Positions 53,456 to 62,679 of a DNA stretch of 64,000 nt are shown piece after piece. The translations under genes and the position numbers were made by a program. The notes beneath the pieces are model-generated. The model searched no databases and was not told the DNA's origin. It saw only the letters and a program-made list of their open reading frames with translations. How positions within the stretch are numbered: position 1 is the stretch's first letter; every line of letters starts with the position of its first letter. The stretch is from the NCBI RefSeq assembly GCF_016612995.1, contig NZ_JAEOAH010000009.1, positions 1-64,000 of the forward strand, in the 5' to 3' direction. Origin of the DNA: Viridibacillus soli (lineage in GTDB: Bacteria > Bacillota > Bacilli > Bacillales_A > Planococcaceae).

Positions 53456-54234
53456 CAACAATAGTTACAACTGCAGCAAGACCGGATGCGTTGTCTAAGA
53501 AACTTGCCGAACAAGCATGTGACGCTTTAAATGTACATTTTGTTGAGCGGAAAAAGCGCGGGGTTGCAAAAATGGCAGCATTTCATAATGCGAACGTTAT
53601 TGTCGCAGGAAAAAATCGTTATGAATATTATAAATTAGGGGCAGATGCTCCTTTCTTTTTCCATCCTAGCTCTGCAGCGTTTCGTTTGAAGCGTGCAGCA
53701 AGAGGGGAAATAGATACGTTTTTAGCTGCATGCCAGTTGAACGAGGGAGATACCTTTCTAGATTGTACATTAGGCATGGCGACAGATAGTATGATGGCGG
53801 CCTTTGCTGTCGGTGAATCGGGTAAAGTCATTGGCTGTGAGGGCAATGCCAATGTTGCTTTCATTGTAAGTGAGGGGATGAAGCGCTATGATATTACGAA
53901 TTTACCGCTTCTTTCTTGTATGGAACAGATTGAGGTCGTGCATTCAGTGGCGCTCGATTATTTGAAACTACAGCCAGACAATAGTTTTGATGTGGTGTAT
54001 ATGGATCCCATGTTCGAAGAAACAATTGAGGAGTCGACTAACTTTCAACCGCTCCGACAAGCGGGACTCCATGAAGGCTTGTCTGATGAATGGATGGAAC
54101 AAGCAAAACGCGTTGCAAAAAAGCGGATCGTTTTAAAAGCGCATTTCAAATCCGATTTATTTGAGCGCTATGGCTTTATCCATGATGTTCGTCTATCATC
54201 GAAATTCCACTATGGAGTATTAGAACTAACATAA
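53443..54234 (+). CDS. Class I SAM-dependent methyltransferase (YpiP/RsmJ-like)
   Basis: A 263-aa methyltransferase. The SAM-binding motif I is GDTFLDCTLGMATDSM (about 100-116), followed by VIGCEGN and the catalytic-type strand FDVVYMDPMF. The arrangement resembles RsmJ-like rRNA methyltransferases and Bacillus YpiP. Its start lies inside the end of the bacilliredoxin gene (13-base overlap), indicating coupled translation. A strong terminator follows. Target unknown. Confidence 0.8.
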   Translation: MHEITTIVTTAARPDALSKKLAEQACDALNVHFVERKKRGVAKMAAFHNANVIVAGKNRYEYYKLGADAPFFFHPSSAAFRLKRAARGEIDTFLAACQLNEGDTFLDCTLGMATDSMMAAFAVGESGKVIGCEGNANVAFIVSEGMKRYDITNLPLLSCMEQIEVVHSVALDYLKLQPDNSFDVVYMDPMFEETIEESTNFQPLRQAGLHEGLSDEWMEQAKRVAKKRIVLKAHFKSDLFERYGFIHDVRLSSKFHYGVLELT

Positions 54235-54237
54235 AAT

Positions 54238-54282
54238 AAAGCTGATGTTCACCGATTTTTTCGGTGAATATCAGCTTTTTTA
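54238..54282 (+). terminator. Rho-independent terminator
   Basis: AAAGCTGATGTTCACCGA pairs with TCGGTGAATATCAGCTTT, followed by TTT. Confidence 0.92.
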
Positions 54283-54488
54283 TTCATTTTGAATTCTAAA
54301 AACTACCTATATATCATGATTTAATTCAAGAGAATTTTTAATTGTTATATACTAAATTCCTATTAAATACTAAAATGGAATTAGGGAACAGCACTAAAAT
54401 ACTCTCTTTTGGTATATATTACGTCTTATTTCAAAAAACAATAATTCCTATGAAATGACTAAATCATTGTGAAGTGGGGGAGAAAGAT

Positions 54489-55757
54489 TTGAAACTAGGC
54501 AATAGAATTAAAAGAATTAGACTTTTAAAAGGTTTAAAGCAGGCGGATATTTGTCACGGAATCATCTCGCCAACCCATTATAGCAATATTGAGAATTGCA
54601 GATATACCCCTTCTATTGATACACTCAAGTTACTTGCTAGTAGACTTGATGTGCCGGAAACATATTTTCAAAATGTTTATGAGGACACAAGTGAAATGCA
54701 AGATCTCTTATCTACACTGGAATTTAAAATTGAAAAGGAGCGTGTTGAAGAGGTCCAGGAATATTTGGACTCACATCAAAATCAATTACAATACATACCT
54801 TCCATCCGACAAGAATATTACTTTTTGTTACTTAAGTTTTTGGCGCTGGTGAAGATTGAGCGGGATGATCAAGCGATTAAATTATATGAAAATGAGATTG
54901 CAATGGTAGAGATAGATGAATCACAATTATTTGTATCAACAAGACATCAATATCTATATGTTACCGCAGTTTATCATTACTATGTTGGAGATTATAAGAT
55001 AAGTGGAGAAGCGTTTAAAAGAATATTATTGATGAATGAAGATCCTTTATTTAAAGCGAAAATATCATTTAATATTGCAACAACTCACTATTATTTATGT
55101 CAATTTGAACGTGCATCTAAATATGCAATTGAAGCAAAGGACATATATTTGATGCTACATGAATGGGAGAAAGTTGGAGATTGTTATAACTTGATTGCAT
55201 TATTGTGTAGAGAAATGAATGAGTTTGATGAAGCGGAAAAATATATTCAAAAAGGTTTTACTATTATTTTCAATGAATCTCATTATTTAAAGGCAATACT
55301 ACATCATAACTATGCTTTAATTCTATTAGATAAAAAACATTATGAAGAAGCTTTTGAACAGATAGAGTATGCAATTGAATTCAAAAAGAATGTAAGTCAT
55401 GCAGATATGTTTGTATCCTTAAATCTTAGGTTAGAATTATTACTAAAAATGGAAAGTCTAAGTTCAATTAAAAATGAAATGGCTATAGTAAAATCAAATA
55501 TACGTACAAAAAATAATGAAGGCAATTATTCTTTGGTAGCTTCTTTAATTGAATTTAAATTAGAGCACTTCAAACAATATGAAGAGCTAATCACTACAAG
55601 TATTGAGATATTTAAAGAACATATTGATTTGAAACAAATGAAAATAGCAACGGAGCATTATGCAAATTATTTAGCAATGAATAAAAAATATAAAAAAGCA
55701 TTTGAAATGCAGGTTCTCTGCACCAAATGTTTAAAAAAGTATAAGGGAGAGATTTAA
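54489..55757 (+). CDS. NprR/PlcR-like peptide-responsive regulator (RRNPP family)
   Basis: A 422-aa protein: an N-terminal HTH_3 domain (residues 2-60; GNRIKRIRLLKGLKQADICH, SPTHYSNIENCRYTPSIDTL) followed by about nine TPR-like helix pairs (KISFNIATTHYYLCQFERAS, DCYNLIALLCREMNEFDEAE, LHHNYALILLDKKHYEEAFE). This length and design match NprR (about 423 aa) rather than the shorter PlcR. TTG 54489 is chosen: GGGGGAG lies 6 bases upstream. The gene ends one base before a 42-codon exported-peptide gene, the arrangement of RRNPP quorum-sensing pairs, so it very likely binds that peptide after re-import. A PlcR-box-like near-palindrome (TATGAAATGACTAAATCATT) lies at 54449-54468. Confidence 0.88.
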   Translation: MKLGNRIKRIRLLKGLKQADICHGIISPTHYSNIENCRYTPSIDTLKLLASRLDVPETYFQNVYEDTSEMQDLLSTLEFKIEKERVEEVQEYLDSHQNQLQYIPSIRQEYYFLLLKFLALVKIERDDQAIKLYENEIAMVEIDESQLFVSTRHQYLYVTAVYHYYVGDYKISGEAFKRILLMNEDPLFKAKISFNIATTHYYLCQFERASKYAIEAKDIYLMLHEWEKVGDCYNLIALLCREMNEFDEAEKYIQKGFTIIFNESHYLKAILHHNYALILLDKKHYEEAFEQIEYAIEFKKNVSHADMFVSLNLRLELLLKMESLSSIKNEMAIVKSNIRTKNNEGNYSLVASLIEFKLEHFKQYEELITTSIEIFKEHIDLKQMKIATEHYANYLAMNKKYKKAFEMQVLCTKCLKKYKGEI

Positions 55758-55758
55758 T

Positions 55759-55887
55759 ATGAAAAAACTATCGTTTAAAATTATGGGACTATTATCATTT
55801 GCATTGTTTTTAGGTGCAATGATGTCTACTTATGCACAAGGAGAGACAGCTCGTTTGCACTTCATCACATTATTAAACAGTTTCTAA
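55759..55887 (+). CDS. Signal-peptide precursor paired with the NprR-like regulator
   Basis: A 42-aa exported peptide: positive start MKKLSFK, hydrophobic core IMGLLSFALFLGAMMS, a likely cleavage region STYAQGE and the C-terminal TARLHFITLLNSF. Size, signal sequence and position (one base after the regulator stop, ribosome binding site AAGGGAGAG in the regulator's end) match PapR/NprX-type pheromone precursors. The mature signal is probably a short piece of the last 12 residues after extracellular proteolysis and import by an oligopeptide permease. Both processing and partner are inferred. Confidence 0.78.
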   Translation: MKKLSFKIMGLLSFALFLGAMMSTYAQGETARLHFITLLNSF

Positions 55888-55961
55888 TTTGAAAATCCGC
55901 CTTATTGTTTAGGCAGTAGGGCGGGAATTTCTATATTTATTTGAAGGAAGTGAGCACGGCA

Positions 55962-56750
55962 ATGGTCAATGTATATATGTTTGAAGTGCAAAAAAATGGC
56001 CATAAAAGTAAGCCGACTGTTGGAGTTGTCTTTGAAGGGAATGCACTTACAGATTCAGAAATGCAAGAAGTGGCAATGAAAACAGGACTTGCTCAAACTA
56101 TTTTTATCATTAAGTCGAAAATAGCCGACATGAAGCTCCGATACTTTACACCGATGGAAGAAGTTAAAGCAAGTATAGATAGTACAATGGCAATTGTTCA
56201 TGCTTTAGAAAAGTCTCCAATGTCCGAAAATAAAGAAGCCATTTCGGTTGAGACTAATGTTGGAATATTTCCTTTGCAGCTATATAAGCAAGTAAAAAAA
56301 GCGGAGAAATCAAAACAAGTAGCTTCACATTCATTCAATGAATGTAAAAAAGCACCTTACCTGAATGGTGCAAGTCACGATTCAGTTTTACATGCATTGA
56401 ATGGCTGTGCAGTAGAAGGCGTAAAAGAGCCATTACTTCCGATCCCGATGTGTAATGACAAAGCTCAGCCTATTGTGAATAAATCTATCTTTTATTTAAA
56501 TTTGAAGGAGCAGGAAGTTGCTTCTAGCCTATTTGCATCATCATTTTTTCTTATAGCGGCTAATAATATTAATCGTTACAATAATGAGATGTTCAATGAA
56601 AAGCTTAATATTAAAGCGGTATGTCGACTAAAAAGAGAAAATATCTCAATTGTCCGCATCATAATGAATGCCCCCCACATTGCTAGTCCTATTGAAATAG
56701 AAGGAATGACATTTTATTTAGGACAGCGTTTTATACCTATATCAATATAA
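55962..56750 (+). CDS. PhzF-like isomerase-family protein
   Basis: A 262-aa protein whose N-terminal half follows the PhzF/DapF-like fold (VNVYMFEVQKN, TVGVVFEGNALTDSEMQEVA, GLAQTIFI, RYFTPMEEV). The second half has drifted and lacks the usual xHGTPxHP-like ending, so catalysis is doubtful. ATG 55962 is favoured (AAGTGAG 7 bases upstream); the frame is open to 55941. It follows the pheromone gene by 74 bases, separated by a weak hairpin (CCGCC / GGCGG), and may be a regulated target. Confidence 0.65.
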   Translation: MVNVYMFEVQKNGHKSKPTVGVVFEGNALTDSEMQEVAMKTGLAQTIFIIKSKIADMKLRYFTPMEEVKASIDSTMAIVHALEKSPMSENKEAISVETNVGIFPLQLYKQVKKAEKSKQVASHSFNECKKAPYLNGASHDSVLHALNGCAVEGVKEPLLPIPMCNDKAQPIVNKSIFYLNLKEQEVASSLFASSFFLIAANNINRYNNEMFNEKLNIKAVCRLKRENISIVRIIMNAPHIASPIEIEGMTFYLGQRFIPISI

Positions 56751-56787
56751 AAAACACGAGTGCTTATTTTTGCACTCGTGTTTTTTG
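56751..56787 (+). terminator. Rho-independent terminator
   Basis: AAAACACGAGTGC pairs exactly with GCACTCGTGTTTT, followed by TT. It ends the PhzF-like gene and the pheromone cluster. Confidence 0.92.
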
Positions 56788-56808
56788 TTATAAATTCATT
56801 TGAAAATG

Positions 56809-56843
56809 AAAAACCGCCTTGCTCATTAAGAGCAAGACGGCTT
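56809..56843 (-). terminator. Terminator of the 24-aa peptide gene
   Basis: CCGTCTTGCTC pairs with GAGCAAGGCGG (minus-strand reading), followed by TTTTTC. It lies 10 bases after the small ORF stop. Confidence 0.8.
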
Positions 56844-56852
56844 CTGAAAATA

Positions 56853-56927
56853 TTAGTCCGTGAAATTAAGAGAAGTTAAGTATGCTAATAAACATAAAAA
56901 ACCAATACCAATAGCAATTGAAGACAT
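56853..56927 (-). CDS. 24-aa membrane peptide
   Basis: A 25-codon ORF reading MSSIAIGIGFLCLLAYLTSL and NFTD, one membrane helix with a polar end. AAAGGAGGG lies 9 bases before the ATG and a strong terminator lies just after the stop, so it looks like a real gene rather than chance. Its place, antiparallel to the NprR-like pheromone operon, is notable. It could be a type I toxin-like, regulatory or signalling peptide. Unrecognised. Confidence 0.55.
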   Translation of the reverse strand: MSSIAIGIGFLCLLAYLTSLNFTD

Positions 56928-57621
56928 AATTTTTGTCCCTCCTTTATTACAAAAAGCGAACATGTTTATTCATTAATATTGTACAATGAATAAAGTAAAA
57001 AATCTATACAATTCCATATACATCAAGCATTTGTGAACAAATATGCACAAATACCCTCCTTTTTATTACAAGAGGAAACATATCAACCGCCTTGCTTGTT
57101 TATAATAGACGATCTAGAAGGAGTTTCACTTGGGATATTAAATATTTTTGTTATAAACACTAATAGTTCTTGTTCTAATTGGCTTTTCCCAAGAAATGTA
57201 GAAGAAATTGTTATAATAAATTTTTTAGAGTTCCTTTTTTATAACCAACTGCTATTTTTAATCTCCATTAACTTACTGCTCTGAAATACTTTAATGAATA
57301 CATCTTGGAGTGCAACCTTATTATCTTAAGCATTTCTAAAAATATTATAACTGTGAATATAGATTTTCTGAGGGGAATCCGGAAATAACTTTTCAATTTC
57401 ATTCTTTGCGGATTATTCCATTTATTCATATACTGAAACCTTATTAACTACTAAAAAACCAAAATGAAGATAATTTGAATAGTTTGTATGTTCTTAATAG
57501 TATCTTTATTAAAGTATTTTTTGTACAATTAAACTATGAAAGATGCAACTTTTACTTGTGAGATTCGTATATATAATACAGACATTGAAGATTTCAAAAT
57601 GTTCGAAGGTAGGTGATGATT
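56928..57621. other. Intergenic region, no firm gene
   Basis: A plus frame of 83 codons from 57033 lacks a ribosome binding site. A minus-strand run of about 45 codons (57106-57246; FIITISSTFLGKSQLEQELL, VFITKIFNIPSE) looks more protein-like but has no start codon, so it is probably debris. Confidence 0.35.
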
Positions 57622-58224
57622 ATGCAAAAATGGATTCAAAAGTTCCTTGTTGCATCCGTAGCTGTAATTACATTAGGTGTGATTACACCTAGTCATGCGA
57701 TTTGGGAAGGTATATTAGATCATAATTCAAATGCGAAAGCACAATTTTCAGACAATCCAACTAGCCAACAAACGAAATACATAGAAACACAGTATGAAAC
57801 GGTTATATCAACAGAAGATGAAACTTCTTTTGAGGATTATGCCTTTGCAGCTGCAAAAGAACAAGCCTATTTAAAATTTGGTTCACGTGTAGGCCCACAA
57901 ATTAGTAGTGAGTTTGATGATGTTATTTTCCCTAAAATACAGGAAGCTATTGAAATGACAGTACAACGCCTTGATGACGAAACTACAAAATCATTAGGAA
58001 TTACTGAAAATCCAAGTGGTAACTATGCGGAGAAAATTTTCCACGTATTCAACACAGCATCAGGACAAGATCTTATTCGCTTCCATGTGCGCACAGAAAA
58101 TCGGCCGTTTGAAGGTTATTACTACAATTTCCACTACCACACATACGAAGACAACTTCACAGCACACAACAACTTAGGCGAAATTTACTGGTCAAAAAAT
58201 ACACCACCTAAATGGTTAAGTTAA
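57622..58224 (+). CDS. ypjP: YpjP-family secreted protein
   Basis: A 200-aa protein with a signal peptide (KFLVASVAVITLGVITPSHA) and the YpjP pattern: EDYAFAAAKEQAYLKFGSRV, GPQISSEFDDVIFPKIQEAI, then a C-terminal half ending in YYYNFHYHTYEDNF, HNNLGEIYWSKNTPP. In Bacillus subtilis ypjP lies beside thyB, and here thymidylate synthase genes also follow, supporting the call. ATG 57622 is preferred to GTG 57613 (GGTAGGTG upstream). Molecular role unknown. Confidence 0.85.
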   Translation: MQKWIQKFLVASVAVITLGVITPSHAIWEGILDHNSNAKAQFSDNPTSQQTKYIETQYETVISTEDETSFEDYAFAAAKEQAYLKFGSRVGPQISSEFDDVIFPKIQEAIEMTVQRLDDETTKSLGITENPSGNYAEKIFHVFNTASGQDLIRFHVRTENRPFEGYYYNFHYHTYEDNFTAHNNLGEIYWSKNTPPKWLS

Positions 58225-58328
58225 CTGCTTGAACGGACCGTTAAGACTCGAGAAGGTGTAGATAACCTCGAGAGTCTGGCCGCTAAAGTTGGATATGCCC
58301 GTAAAACGCTGACGACACCAGTTTAGCT

Positions 58329-58370
58329 AGATTCCCCTACACAAAAAAAGTGTAGGGGAGTCTTTTTTTG
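58329..58370 (+). terminator. Rho-independent terminator
   Basis: GATTCCCCTACAC pairs with GTGTAGGGGAGTC around AAAAAAA, followed by TTTTTTT. A further repeat GACTCGAG / CTCGAGAGTC lies between it and ypjP. Confidence 0.92.
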
Positions 58371-58544
58371 TGTGAAAATGTACTGAATGTGCATGGAATC
58401 TTGTGATTTGAGCATAGCAAATCTTCTTAAATGATATTGAGTGTAAAACCCAAAAATTAAATATGAATTTTAAAGAACCCTGGAATAATATCGGGAGTCT
58501 GAGAGCTAAGCCGCTTAAAGTACAATCTTTTATGATTGATCGCT

Positions 58545-58625
58545 CAACTATTATGACTCGAGCCTGAGCTTCTATGACTGGCGGCACAACTGTTATTACT
58601 CAAACCCAAGCTTCTATGACTGAGC
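58545..58625. repeat. Two imperfect 39-bp direct repeats
   Basis: Units at 58545-58583 and 58587-58625 share CAACT, TTA, ACTC and the exact block AGCTTCTATGACTG. Intergenic; function unknown. Confidence 0.6.
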
Positions 58626-58971
58626 CTATTCTAACTCCAAAGTAGGTTTTTTATCGGAATAAATGAGCCTATTAATTTCTCCTATTTAAAAAAATGTCCT
58701 TTATGAGTGTGAAATTTAATTATTGAAAAATGGCTACTTCCATAAAGTAAGGTAGCCTAAGTTTGCGGTGTCCTGCCGCAACGTGTGCATTACTGCCTCT
58801 AGCACAGGGGATTTGAAGTTGTATACTCATTTAATTCCTATTTAGCACAACTCTCCGACATCTAAAAAGTGCAGGGGAGCCTTTATTATTTGGGGAAATG
58901 ATCTAATATGAGCGTAAAATCACGTTAAATGCAACTAAAACTCCAGATGCAAAGCTTACTATGCCTCACAA

Positions 58972-59017
58972 CATGAAATATCTGAATATTACCCAGGAAA
59001 TATTCAGATATTTCATG
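58972..59017. repeat. Perfect 19-bp inverted repeat, 8-base loop
   Basis: CATGAAATATCTGAATATT and its exact complement. No T-run on either side, so it is either a protein-binding palindrome or an element end rather than a terminator. Confidence 0.6.
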
Positions 59018-59124
59018 CTGGTTTTAATTTATTATTTCCACAGTCACTTGAACTATTTCCCCCTCGTTTTCAATTATTTTAGGTGACATATATGGTAAAG
59101 TTAATACTATATTTAAATTTCTAG

Positions 59125-59497
<373 letters not shown>

Positions 59498-60032
59498 ATC
59501 AATCAGGAGTAGTAATTGAACACTTTAAAAATGAGTTATGATCCAATGAATTGAATTACGCAAAAGATTGCAGAAGCCATAAGGGAAAATCCAAAATACA
59601 AATGGATTGAAAAACATGACCGATTACAAAGTCATTCGGAATATTCGGTATTAGATAATGAAAATCAATATAAGCTATGAAAAACTAACTATGCAGTAAG
59701 AAAAGTATTTTCTGATATCGAGAAAGAATTAACAGTTAATAAAACTACTGGACTGCAATTAATTGTACGTGATGTAAGCTGGACTGCAATTGCAAGGAAG
59801 CCCAATGTGATAGAATAAAACATTATATTATGTTAACATGGGTAGGAAAACGCGTGAGGAGCTTTTAAATAAAATTACAACGTTCTTAATAAAGGATTTG
59901 AAATACCAATATTCCTTAGATGAACTTAACAAATGAACATTGTTACGCTGAAAGATGATGAAATACTTGTTCTAAAAAAAGATTGGGTATATCCATTTTA
60001 AATTGTTGTATAATAGTAGAGCAAGGAGAGTG
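59498..60032 (+). other. Pseudogene fragments between the two thyA copies
   Basis: Broken frames read QKIAEAIRENPKYKWIEKHD, then KVFSDIEKELTVNKTTGLQL (about 59550-59815). A 32-codon ORF at 59838-59936 (MGRKTREELLNKITTFLIKD) is followed in the overlapping frame by [17 protein letters not shown]. They look like remains of one or two small genes that I cannot name. Confidence 0.4.
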
Positions 60033-61019
60033 ATGAAAGGGATGACACATCCAGAAATAGCCTATTTGAATTTATTGCAACATATAATAGATAATGGTGT
60101 AAAAAGAGAAGATCGCACTGGTACAGGTACTCTAAGCGTATTTGGTTATCAAATGCGTTTTGACCTAAGTAAAGGATTTCCATTACTAACGACTAAGCGT
60201 GTACCTTTTAGATTGGTTGCAAGTGAATTACTATGGTTTATTAAAGGTGATACAAATATTCGATATCTTTTACAGAATAACAATCACATTTGGGATGAGT
60301 GGGCATTTAAGAAATGGGTTGAATCTGATGAATATAAAGGACCGGATATGACTAATTTTGGTCTTCGCTGTATAGCTGACGAGAATTTTAATGAACTTTA
60401 TCAAGCGGAGCTAAAATCTTTCTGCCAACGTGTATTAGAAGATGATGACTTTGCTCGAAAATACGGGGAACTTGGAAATGTATATGGAAAGCAATGGAGA
60501 AATTGGACTGCTTCTAATGGTGAAAATATTGACCAACTTCAAGATGCGATTGAACAAATCAAAAATAATCCTGATTCTCGTCGTATCATTGTAAATGCAT
60601 GGAACCCAGAAGATGTAATTGAGGCAGGTGGAAAAAAGAGTAAGGCTGCTTTACCGCCTTGTCATGTTATGTTCCAGTTTTACGTTGCTGATGGGAAATT
60701 GAGCTGTCAGTTAATGCAAAGAAGTCTAGACACGCTACTTGGTTGCCCGTTCAATATTGCCAGTTATGCATTGTTAACGCATCTAATTGCACATGAGTGC
60801 GGTCTAGAGGTAGGAGAATTCATTCATAGTATTGGTGATGCTCATATCTATTCTAATCATATAGAACAAGTAAAAGAGCAACTTTCTCGTGAACCTAGAG
60901 AATTGCCTACGCTAAAAATTAATTCTGACAAGAAGTCGCTATTTGACATTGAACTAGAAGATTTAACAATTGAAGGTTATAACCCCCATCCGGCTATTAA
61001 GGCTCCGATTGCAGTATAA
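60033..61019 (+). CDS. thyA: Thymidylate synthase ThyA
   Basis: A 328-aa ThyA, which methylates dUMP to dTMP with methylene-tetrahydrofolate. Conserved parts: [30 protein letters not shown], the nucleophile cysteine in [12 protein letters not shown] (C210), then the [20 protein letters not shown] block and [12 protein letters not shown]. The insertion EAGGKKSKA just before the active site is unusual. ATG 60033 has AAGGAG 4 bases upstream; ATG 60042 is the alternative. A folate reductase gene (dfrA), often next, is absent. A broken thyA copy lies upstream. Confidence 0.93.
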   Translation: MKGMTHPEIAYLNLLQHIIDNGVKREDRTGTGTLSVFGYQMRFDLSKGFPLLTTKRVPFRLVASELLWFIKGDTNIRYLLQNNNHIWDEWAFKKWVESDEYKGPDMTNFGLRCIADENFNELYQAELKSFCQRVLEDDDFARKYGELGNVYGKQWRNWTASNGENIDQLQDAIEQIKNNPDSRRIIVNAWNPEDVIEAGGKKSKAALPPCHVMFQFYVADGKLSCQLMQRSLDTLLGCPFNIASYALLTHLIAHECGLEVGEFIHSIGDAHIYSNHIEQVKEQLSREPRELPTLKINSDKKSLFDIELEDLTIEGYNPHPAIKAPIAV

Positions 61020-61149
61020 AAAAATTAAAAAAGCAATGCAACTAAGGATTACTTTGTAGGACCGACGCCAAAACTATAGACAAATAATAAAAGCATCTTT
61101 GATTAAATCGGGTAAATTTACCTGAATTTAATTAGGAGGTGCTTTTTCT

Positions 61150-61415
61150 ATGGCAACAAGAGTGAGTTATCCAATTGAAAATTAAAGATTGAGATGCGAT
61201 TATGAATTAATATACGCCATAAAACATAAGTGGAAACGTGGATGCGTTGGTATAAAAACGGAGAAATACATCGGTTTGAACAACCTGTAGGTAAACAATA
61301 TTCCTTTGGTAAAGGTCCTGAATATGAGAATGAACAAACAAAATTAAAAGTGGAAAATCGTTATTTAAAGCAACAGAATGAGGTCCTAAAAAAGTACGCA
61401 GAGTTGGAGAATTAG
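61150..61415 (+). pseudogene. IS3-family OrfA remnant
   Basis: AGGAGGTG precedes ATG 61150, which reads MATRVSYPIE and stops. Later, in another frame, TWMRWYKNGEIHRFEQPVGK, GPEYENEQTKLKVENRYLKQ and QNEVLKKYAELEN follow the HTH and leucine-zipper parts of IS3-family OrfA. Internal deletion plus frameshifts inactivate it. OrfB is not found after it. Confidence 0.75.
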
Positions 61416-62030
61416 CTGTACAGTTAGTGGAGGTAATGAAAGAAATGATGCGTGTGAAGGATACATGTGCACACTTAGAGATTTTCAGAAATACAAGAGA
61501 TCGAATAACCTTATTCAAAACTCAATTCGTTAGAAGCGAAACTTCAAATGTATTCGAGGTGCCGTCAAAAGAACGATGAAGGTGATGAGTATCAGTTTGC
61601 GAACAAACATTTTACATCAGAACGTCGCATTACGTATCTACATGATATTTATTATGAGCAGATGAGTGCACTCTCCCGTTGTTACGACGAGATAGAAGAT
61701 GAAACACGCACCAACAAACTTAATTAAATCTTTCAATAAACAGATTAAGAAATAGCAATCGAAAAGAGCAATTCCCCCGAAAAATCTGTAGAACGCTTAG
61801 TATAATCAGCGCTTCGCTACACGATGTCATCTAGGTTTCGATAAAACTCATGAATGTTCAAAACAAAAAAATAAAAGAACATCTACAAGAAAAGGAAACG
61901 CTCATTTACACAATAATATTGACGGTCCTATACATAGAGCTCTAACTTATTGTAGGGATGAACAACATCCATATTATGAGGTATGAAGCATTCGAAAAAT
62001 ATAGATGGTAAGTACGATGTACTAATTCGT
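61416..62030 (+). other. Gene debris
   Basis: A frame at about 61530-61726 reads AKLQMYSRCRQKNDEGDEYQ, FANKHFTSERRITYLHDIYY and ends, with no start and an unidentified family. The following 300 bases show only short frames. No intact gene. Confidence 0.35.
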
Positions 62031-62163
62031 ATTATTAAAATAATTTAATTTTAAATAGACAAATTATGGTTATTGTGTAAAAATAATAATGTAATGTAAT
62101 TGATTTTAAAATCAAATGAAGGTGATTATTGATAACAAATTAAAATAAAATACATGAAGCATT
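62031..62163 (+). repeat. Duplicated leader, copy 1
   Basis: About 130 bases repeated at 62234-62363. Each has the palindrome TTGATTTTAAAATCAA, an A/G-rich ribosome binding site (GAAGGTGATT or GGAGGTGATT) and a start followed at once by ACAAATTAA, so both reading frames close after three or four codons. Confidence 0.65.
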
Positions 62164-62233
62164 TTAAAAACTGGAAAATTGGTTGTGGAATTCAGAAGAA
62201 AATTCAAGAGAAATAGATCTGGCCTAGTCACTC

Positions 62234-62363
62234 GTATTTTTAAAATAATTTAATTTTTATATAGCCAAATTATGGTTTATGTGTAAAAATAATACTGTAA
62301 TTGATTTTAAAATCAAATGGAGGTGATTATTGATGACAAATTAAAATAAAATATATGAAGCAT
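62234..62363 (+). repeat. Duplicated leader, copy 2
   Basis: Second copy. Past the TAA the same frame stays open for about 40 codons (NKIYEALEVFILKSESSFGF, KRKVESNIILTTKSGIDNHF), like a small peptide gene with a stop at codon 4. An ABC ATPase start follows at 62504. Confidence 0.65.
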
Positions 62364-62503
62364 TAGAGGTTTTTATATTGAAAAGTGAATCTAGCTTCGG
62401 TTTCAAAAGAAAAGTTGAATCAAATATTATACTTACAACAAAAAGCGGTATTGATAATCATTTTAATCTAAAATCATTTTAAAATGAAAGGAGCGTAAAA
62501 AAT

Positions 62504-62679
62504 ATGAAAGAAATACTATTAAGTGCTAGAAACTTATGTAAAGAATATATATCAGATGGAAATAAAAATAAGGTACTGGAGAATTTAAACATTGATGTAT
62601 ATAAAGGCGACTTTACAGTAATAATGGGAAGTTCTGGTTCAGGGAAATCAACACTTTTGTACTGTCTTATAAATAAGCC
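62504..62679 (+). pseudogene. ABC transporter ATPase, truncated by IS3
   Basis: ATG 62504 with AAAGGAG starts an FtsE/LolD/BceA-like ATPase: LSARNLCKEYISDGNKNKVL, ENLNIDVYKGDFTVIMG, Walker A GSSGSGKSTL, then LYCLINKP. At about codon 59 it runs into IS3-derived DNA and the rest of the gene is missing. With the duplicated peptide-like leaders upstream, it resembles the ruins of a small exported-peptide or antimicrobial-resistance cassette. Confidence 0.75.

Noticed and set aside
57033-57284. 83-codon plus-strand ORF
   Set aside because: No ribosome binding site and no recognisable pattern. The opposite strand looks more protein-like but lacks a start, so neither is called.
58545-58625. Direct repeats as a CRISPR array
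   Set aside because: Only two imperfect units separated by 3 bases, with no spacers and no cas genes.
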